Of a stretch of DNA of 64,000 nt, positions 60,401 to 64,000 are shown piece by piece; the stretch's first letter is position 1; every line of letters starts with the position of its first letter. Made by a program: the position numbers and the translations under genes. Below the pieces are notes generated by a model, which saw nothing but the letters and a program-made list of their open reading frames with translations, made no database searches and was not told the DNA's origin. Origin of the DNA: Dasyornis broadbenti (taxonomy: Eukaryota; Chordata; Aves; Passeriformes; Dasyornithidae); assembly GCA_013397935.1 (NCBI GenBank), contig VZRN01005166.1, positions 1,316,899 to 1,380,898 of the forward strand, written 5' to 3'.

Positions 60401-63237
60401 CAAATCACACAATTACTTCCTATCTCCTACTCCAACTAGAGACATCACAGAATATTCTGAGTTGGAAGGGACCCACAAGGATTATCAAACACTTTCCATT
60501 AGAACAGATAGCAGGTATTGGCACCACCTCTCCTCAAATTTGCCCCCATTCTCACTTCCTGAAAAATATCTGCTGTTGAACAAGAAGCTAGAACATGTTA
60601 CAAAGAATATGGGGCAGTATCTTTTGCAGGGTCATGATGGAGATGGTTTTCTTGATGAATTAAGTTGCTCTGTCCTGCTAAAAAGTAGTATAGTTCAGTT
60701 TTAGGTAGTCCTGTGAGGAGGAGGAGTATGTTGGACTCAATGATCCTTATAGGTCCATTTCAACTCAAGATATGAATCATATTCTAAGATTCTAAAAGAT
60801 CAGTCTTGTGTGCAACCCAGAGTTATCAGACGCAATCATTCTAAAACAGCCTTTATGTAGCACCAGTAAAATTAGAAAAAAAGTCCTATGAAGAAACATA
60901 TTCTAGCAGATCAACTTTTACCTAAACTGCCTAGCATAGATGCAAACAGAGTATATCAGAGTTTCAGTTATGTCTTTGCAACTGCCAGACAAAGATCTAT
61001 GAAAGGATTGAGCATATTTAGACAAGAAAATTCTCATCAGTCAGGACTGGGAGAAAAAAGGCAAAAAGACCCAGAGCTAACACCTGCCCCTGTGACCAAA
61101 ACTACATGTGAGGTAAACTGCCAAAGCAGAAAATAGAACAAACCAGAAAAACCTAGCAGCTTATAACTTCATTGCCTCAAAGTCTACCTTGTGCCATGAA
61201 GTATCTTAAAACCTGGCATTTTCTCAGCTTGCTGTACTACATTATTCTTTTGTACACCCAGGTCAGATTGTCCTAAAAGGCAAACTTGGCAATTGTCAGC
61301 AAGGAGATCATGTGAGTCTTTGCTTAAGTAGGTTTGATTCAAAGTGAGTCAATATTCTGTTTTTAAGGAGTTTAAAAGCCTGCAAGGGAGAGGTCTGGAT
61401 TTCATTCAAAAGAACATAATCCTTAGAACTCCTCTATCTGGTTGAAAAGGGATAGAAGGCTCAATAGAAGTATTCTGTCAAAACGAGATCAGGGAGGGCT
61501 TCATATTCTCTAAATGTTGTTTTATCCAGTTTCCAGATGGGGTGGGAGGATGTCCTTTTAAAAAAACCCCAAAACCAAAAAACAAAAAACAAAACAAAAT
61601 GGCTCCCACAACCCATCTTTTACAGTAGTTTCCTTATGAGAAACAGCTTCCCTACCACTGCCACTTGAATGAATTGCTGTGCTGACAAAATTACCATGGA
61701 CATAATTTAGCTAAATTTTAAGGAATGATCCTTTCTTTGTGATACTTCATGACAATCAACACAAGGGTTAAACAAAGCCTGTCCACTTTAGTCCAGTTGT
61801 AGTCCAGGCTGAACTGAGTCAGACTGAGGTGAACACAAGGACATACCATCCCATAAAAACAATGTCCATTTCTCATTTGTAGGTGGTAAATAAGATCTAT
61901 TTTACCTTTCAGCAAAGCTATCAAGTTTTCCCAACTCATCTGACAGACCAACAAGAGCATCCAGTGTCCCCACCTGTGCAAAAGATGAGAATTAGGTGAA
62001 AGATGCACAACTCTGCCTAAGGCTTCTGTTGGCACAGCCTTAAGGAGACTGACTTGTCCTTAGCACATGTGAATTTAACAGTTTGGCAGAACTTTATTGA
62101 CTTGGTGGAAAATAGTAGCAATTCCTTTACCCAAGAACTAGGGCATAAAAAGCCTTTTCCAATAAAGGAAAAAAGTATGTGTAGTCTCAAGATTACACAT
62201 CAGTGTTTTCCTTCCTGTTTTCATTTCATCCTCTATCATCAAACTGCATAGAGTAGTCTTTAACCTGACAAAATAGTGACTAGAAATGCACACAAATAAT
62301 GCACACATACAAACAAGTCAGATATACTGAGAGAACCCAGGGAAGCAGCACTTATTCAAAAGGAGGATGTCTGAGTTCTTTGCTATTACCAAAGCAAATT
62401 TCTCACAAAGCCACTTCTGGCCAACATCTGTTTTTTGAATGACTGTCACAGTCATAACCCCATATTTATGGTATTGCACCATATTGCCAAACCTTTTCTT
62501 GTAATGTTGCCAGCTCAACATTATGAAGGGTCAAGCTAGGGGAGAAGAAACAAATTTTATGTAGAACAAATAGAATGTCAATGGGCATCTTCAGATACTC
62601 CAAATGCTTTACTTCCTTTAACATAAGCAGACTCACACCACCACCAGCGGGCTAAGGTTCACAGATGGTAAAAATAAGGTCCATAGATGGTAAAAATCAT
62701 ACCAGTCTCAGGTGCACGTACAAAAAAGCAACATTGTTTTCTCTGTCAGCAGTCTTGCTGCCATGGCTCTGAATAGTCAGCTACACCCTTTGCATTAGCA
62801 ATCCATGATGTACCATGCTGCATGACTTTCATGACCAGGAGCAAATTGTACATGGAATGCAATAGAACAGTTATTTAACGTCTCACTCCTTATACATGTA
62901 CCCTTCCAATGTGAAGCTCAGCTTTAAGCACAATGACTTATTTCTCTCTGATCAATTTTCGGTTGACTGAACACAGCTCATCCCCCAAACACAATCTCCT
63001 TCTACTCTGCATATTACCCCAAATAATAAATCTCGTATTTTTCCCAAAAGTCTTTAGCCCTGGCTAATGCTGCTGTATTGCCCATACAGAAACCCCTTCC
63101 TTACTTACCTTTAAGTCTGGAATATGGAATTTACTGTTGCTGGACAGGTTGGATTTAGATGTCACAGTGTTCATTCTCTCCCACGCCTGCAGATTTGTTT
63201 TGTCTCCTGGGGCAGAAATCAGCCAGAACTCTGACAT
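45391..63237 (-). CDS. ATP6V1C2: V-type proton ATPase subunit C2, spliced gene
   Basis: Subunit C joins the V1 peripheral stalks to the Vo collar and is released when the pump disassembles; the C2 isoform is the tissue-restricted one (kidney, lung) in mammals (family knowledge). Twelve coding exons with GT-AG borders and consistent phases give 382 residues, close to the 381-residue short human isoform. Landmarks: N-terminus MSEFWLISAPGDK, foot domain VGTLDALVGLSDELGKLD, FEWDMAKYPIKQPL, coiled-coil-like middle (TDLKTRSAAYNNIKGN), LLTRTLADIVQKEDFVL, head domain VTLFRKVMDDFKAKARE, and the C-terminal block LRWLKVNFSEAFVAW / RYGLPVNFQAMLL / PYVYFKIDLSLLDCS. C2 rather than C1 is chosen from residues such as HLDEVAA and DLSLLD and from the PDIA6 neighbour. 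It converges on PDIA6. Confidence 0.95.
46293..46422 (-). CDS. ATP6V1C2: ATP6V1C2 coding exon 11
   Basis: Acceptor 'gttgtgttccaag', donor 'gtaagt'. Encodes YGLPVNFQAMLLHPNRKSVK, RLRDVLNVVFKHLDEVAAAS and IMD. The most conserved block of the family. Confidence 0.96.
46838..46935 (-). CDS. ATP6V1C2: ATP6V1C2 coding exon 10
   Basis: Acceptor 'tgttctcatag', donor 'gtaagt'. Encodes GPLLRWLKVNFSEAFVAWIH and VKALRVFVESVL. Confidence 0.96.
47244..47337 (-). CDS. ATP6V1C2: ATP6V1C2 coding exon 9
   Basis: Acceptor 'ttcaattgtag', donor 'gtaagt'. Encodes FMVREFYYDEKELKCEKEEL and MKLASDKKQQY, a charged helical segment. The following intron is only 308 bp. Confidence 0.95.
47747..47839 (-). CDS. ATP6V1C2: ATP6V1C2 coding exon 8
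   Basis: Acceptor 'ccctcccacag', donor 'gtaaga'. Encodes MIAEDAEGGLFTVTLFRKVM and DDFKAKAREN. Confidence 0.95.
48758..48826 (-). CDS. ATP6V1C2: ATP6V1C2 coding exon 7
   Basis: Acceptor 'gttgctcaaag', donor 'gtaagt'. Encodes SSYIQWQKTYESLSDMVVPR and ST. Confidence 0.93.
49871..49969 (-). CDS. ATP6V1C2: ATP6V1C2 coding exon 6
   Basis: Acceptor 'cttcaccgtag', donor 'gtaagg'. Encodes GNLLTRTLADIVQKEDFVLN and SEYLITLLVVVP. Confidence 0.96.
51630..51721 (-). CDS. ATP6V1C2: ATP6V1C2 coding exon 5
   Basis: Acceptor 'ctttgttttag', donor 'gtaagt'. Encodes QVTQIETDLKTRSAAYNNIK and GNLQSLEKKT, ending inside a Met codon (AT|G). Confidence 0.94.
52094..52114. repeat. Poly(A) tract
   Basis: About 21 consecutive A in the intron between ATP6V1C2 coding exons 4 and 5. 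Confidence 0.9.
52400..52494 (-). CDS. ATP6V1C2: ATP6V1C2 coding exon 4
   Basis: Acceptor 'ttgcattttcag', donor 'gtaaat'. Encodes DLISYLTRFEWDMAKYPIKQ and PLKNISEALAK, including the family motif FEWDMAKYP. Confidence 0.96.
54576..54619. repeat. Two adjacent perfect inverted repeats
   Basis: CAAGCTCACT-cctg-AGTGAGCTTG (10-bp stem, 4-base loop) is followed at once by CCAGTGC-tggctg-GCACTGG (7-bp stem, 6-base loop). Both are exact. No function is assigned. Confidence 0.8.
55205..55221. repeat. Short (TG)n repeat
   Basis: About eight TG units inside 'gttgtgtgtgtgtgtgtgtg'. Confidence 0.8.
55807..55885. ncRNA. Pre-miRNA-like hairpin in an ATP6V1C2 intron (candidate)
   Basis: The arms 55,813-55,835 and 55,857-55,879 pair over 23 positions with 18 Watson-Crick pairs, 2 G-U pairs and 3 mismatches (+ strand reading). 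Two more pairs extend the base, and the loop is 21 bases. Arm length, scattered single mismatches and loop size resemble an animal pre-miRNA; a small palindromic transposon remnant is the alternative. I do not recognise the sequence as a named miRNA. Orientation is unresolved; minus would be sense to the host gene. Confidence 0.3.
56569..56654 (-). CDS. ATP6V1C2: ATP6V1C2 coding exon 3
   Basis: Acceptor 'ttacacttaag', donor 'gtaggt'. Encodes VIKKIAQYIGEVMEDSKDKV and QENLLANG. Confidence 0.94.
57880..58253 (+). mobile_element. CR1 LINE 3'-end copy
   Basis: Plus-oriented (antisense to ATP6V1C2): 'gacctttcagtatataaagg', 'gcttacaagaaagctggaga', 'agattggacacaaaggaaga', 'gaacaggctgcccagggaag', 'ctctgcccatggcaggggtt' and 'ggaactagagtagctttaaa', ending 'aacccaaatcattctttg'. 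Less diverged than the intergenic copies. Confidence 0.92.
60446..60500 (-). mobile_element. CR1-type tail, minus-oriented
   Basis: 'cacagaatattctgagttgg' then 'aagggacccacaaggattat' is the reverse complement of a CR1 3' end. Only the tail is clear; the left member of an inverted pair. Confidence 0.65.
60690..60800 (+). mobile_element. CR1-type tail, plus-oriented
   Basis: 'gttggactcaatgatcctta', 'taggtccatttcaactcaag' and the closing 'attctaagattctaa' form a CR1-like 3' end in the opposite orientation to the tail at 60,446. Confidence 0.65.
61906..61973 (-). CDS. ATP6V1C2: ATP6V1C2 coding exon 2
   Basis: Acceptor 'atcttttgcacag', donor 'gtaaaa'. Encodes VGTLDALVGLSDELGKLDSF and AE. Confidence 0.95.
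61974..63108 (-). other. ATP6V1C2 intron between coding exons 1 and 2
   Basis: A 1.1-kb AT-rich intron; nothing else recognised. Confidence 0.7.
63109..63237 (-). CDS. ATP6V1C2: ATP6V1C2 coding exon 1 with start codon
   Basis: The ATG is at 63,237-63,235 on the minus strand; donor 'gtaagt' after 63,109. Encodes MSEFWLISAPGDKTNLQAWE, RMNTVTSKSNLSSNSKFHIP and DLK, the invariant N-terminus of subunit C. A plausible acceptor ('gtttctacag') lies 30 bases upstream of the ATG, so the start exon probably begins at 63,267 behind a 5' non-coding exon. Confidence 0.95.
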
Positions 63238-63870
63238 GATCTAATATTTTCCCTTCACTCCTGGTCACTGTAGAAACTCAGAGCAGGTAAGTGGCTAAAA
63301 GAGCACCACAGAAAATGTGTTCTTCCCTAGGAACAGAAAGAGTTAGAACAGATCACTGATTTTTTTTTCTTCAGAAACACCAGGAGAGTGAGTCAGTCCT
63401 GTGTCTCAGGCCGAAATGGAACATGACCTTCTCCAGAATGTCACGGAAAGAGTGTGGCTGTTTCTTCCTTCTCAGGGTTGTTCCATCCAGTTTCTGCATG
63501 AAGAAATGGAGCTTCCTCCTCCCCTTTCCCTCCCAGCCTGTTCCATTTGCCTTGCACTGGAAGTTCAGTGTCTATCGGGGAGTTTGGGGGCTTCACCAAA
63601 CCATAATAAAGCATTTCTGCTTGATAAATATTCTCTCTCAAATTGTTGGACATTTGCAGGAAAAAGTGAAAGCATGACCTCTGCTGAACATAAAACGCTG
63701 CAAAAGATGCCACTGGCAAGATGGAATATTGCTCTCCCCTGTGTTTTTTCTCTCCAGGCTCGATAGGAAGGAGCTGGAGGAAGGCAAGTCCTGGGTGTAC
63801 AGAGACGATACCGGCAGAACCACACAGATGGAACAGTGGCGAGAATGGAGGGGGACAATTACTGTGGTGT
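63238..63870 (-). other. ATP6V1C2 5' UTR and first intron region
   Basis: Between the start exon and the GC-rich edge. No coding block with family resemblance; the overlapping short open frames here conflict with each other. A first non-coding exon and intron are expected, but the donor cannot be fixed. Confidence 0.5.
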
Positions 63871-64000
63871 GAAGCGAAGACATGAGGGCAGGAGAGCGAG
63901 CAGCTGGCACCGCGCCGTAATGTCCCGTCCCTTCCCGAACGCTCCCGCGGAGCATCCCCGCCACACGCCCTGGCTCTCAGGTGCGCGGGACACGGCAGGT
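63870..64000 (-). promoter_or_regulatory. Edge of a CpG-rich promoter, probably ATP6V1C2
   Basis: CpG density rises sharply over the last 130 bases (for example 'caccgcgccgtaatg', 'gctcccgcggagc', 'gtgcgcgggacacgg'). It lies upstream of the minus-strand start exon and continues beyond the window. It could be shared with a gene further right. Confidence 0.5.

Larger units (their letters stand above)
56655..61905 (-). other. ATP6V1C2 intron between coding exons 2 and 3
   Basis: A 5.25-kb intron, the largest of the gene, with no recognisable coding block. It holds a CR1 copy (57,880-58,253) and an inverted pair of CR1-like tails (60,446-60,800). An A/C-rich run lies at about 61,561-61,600. The 58,300-59,650 part is somewhat GC-richer but I see no element there. 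Confidence 0.7.

Noticed and set aside
63401..63964. Overlapping open frames of 80-120 codons near the right edge, both strands
   Set aside because: Mutually conflicting frames in a 5' UTR/promoter region, with no family resemblance.
1..64000. CRISPR arrays, tRNA or rRNA genes, bacterial or phage systems, intact retroviruses
   Set aside because: None seen. The only mobile DNA that I can support is truncated CR1 LINE.

Overview
The window looks like avian (sauropsid) nuclear DNA. It holds about nine CR1 LINE fragments in 64 kb and no mammalian-type SINEs. Its two genes are split into GT-AG exons and encode proteins close to vertebrate PDIA6 and ATP6V1C2. From memory these two genes are also neighbours in other vertebrates. 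The lineage call is inference; no species can be named from the sequence.

Layout. (1) Positions 1 to about 29,380 are an AT-rich intergenic stretch with no supportable gene. It contains several CR1 fragments, short simple repeats, a 75-base assembly gap (16,043-16,117) and two blocks that could be conserved non-coding elements. (2) About 29,380-29,880 is a CpG island with a perfect ER stress response element (CCAAT-N9-CCACG), taken as the PDIA6 promoter. A CR1 copy (about 29,877-30,183) sits directly behind it. (3) PDIA6 (+ strand) has twelve coding exons from 32,715 to the stop at 43,650 and encodes an ER protein disulfide isomerase with two CGHC thioredoxin domains and a C-terminal KDEL. 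The usual first coding exon could not be found, but an in-frame ATG at 32,693, just upstream of the first recognised exon, would supply a signal peptide. (4) The two genes converge tail to tail, with poly(A) signals at about 44,035 (+) and 45,124 (-). (5) ATP6V1C2 (- strand) has twelve coding exons from the ATG at 63,237 down to the stop at 45,391, encoding 382 residues of the V-ATPase V1 subunit C2. Its promoter is probably in the GC-rich sequence at the right edge.

The two genes do not form a functional unit. PDIA6 folds disulfide-bonded proteins in the ER under unfolded-protein-response control. ATP6V1C2 is a cytosolic stator subunit of the proton pump. No CRISPR, plasmid, phage or bacterial system is present, and I found no clearly new biological system. 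The most interesting extras are the ERSE pair, the CR1 insertion and alternative start at the 5' end of PDIA6, a pre-miRNA-like hairpin in an ATP6V1C2 intron (55,807-55,885), and a phase-compatible Lys/Glu-rich possible alternative last exon of ATP6V1C2. Exon borders were read by eye from splice motifs and reading frame; most were cross-checked by frame arithmetic.
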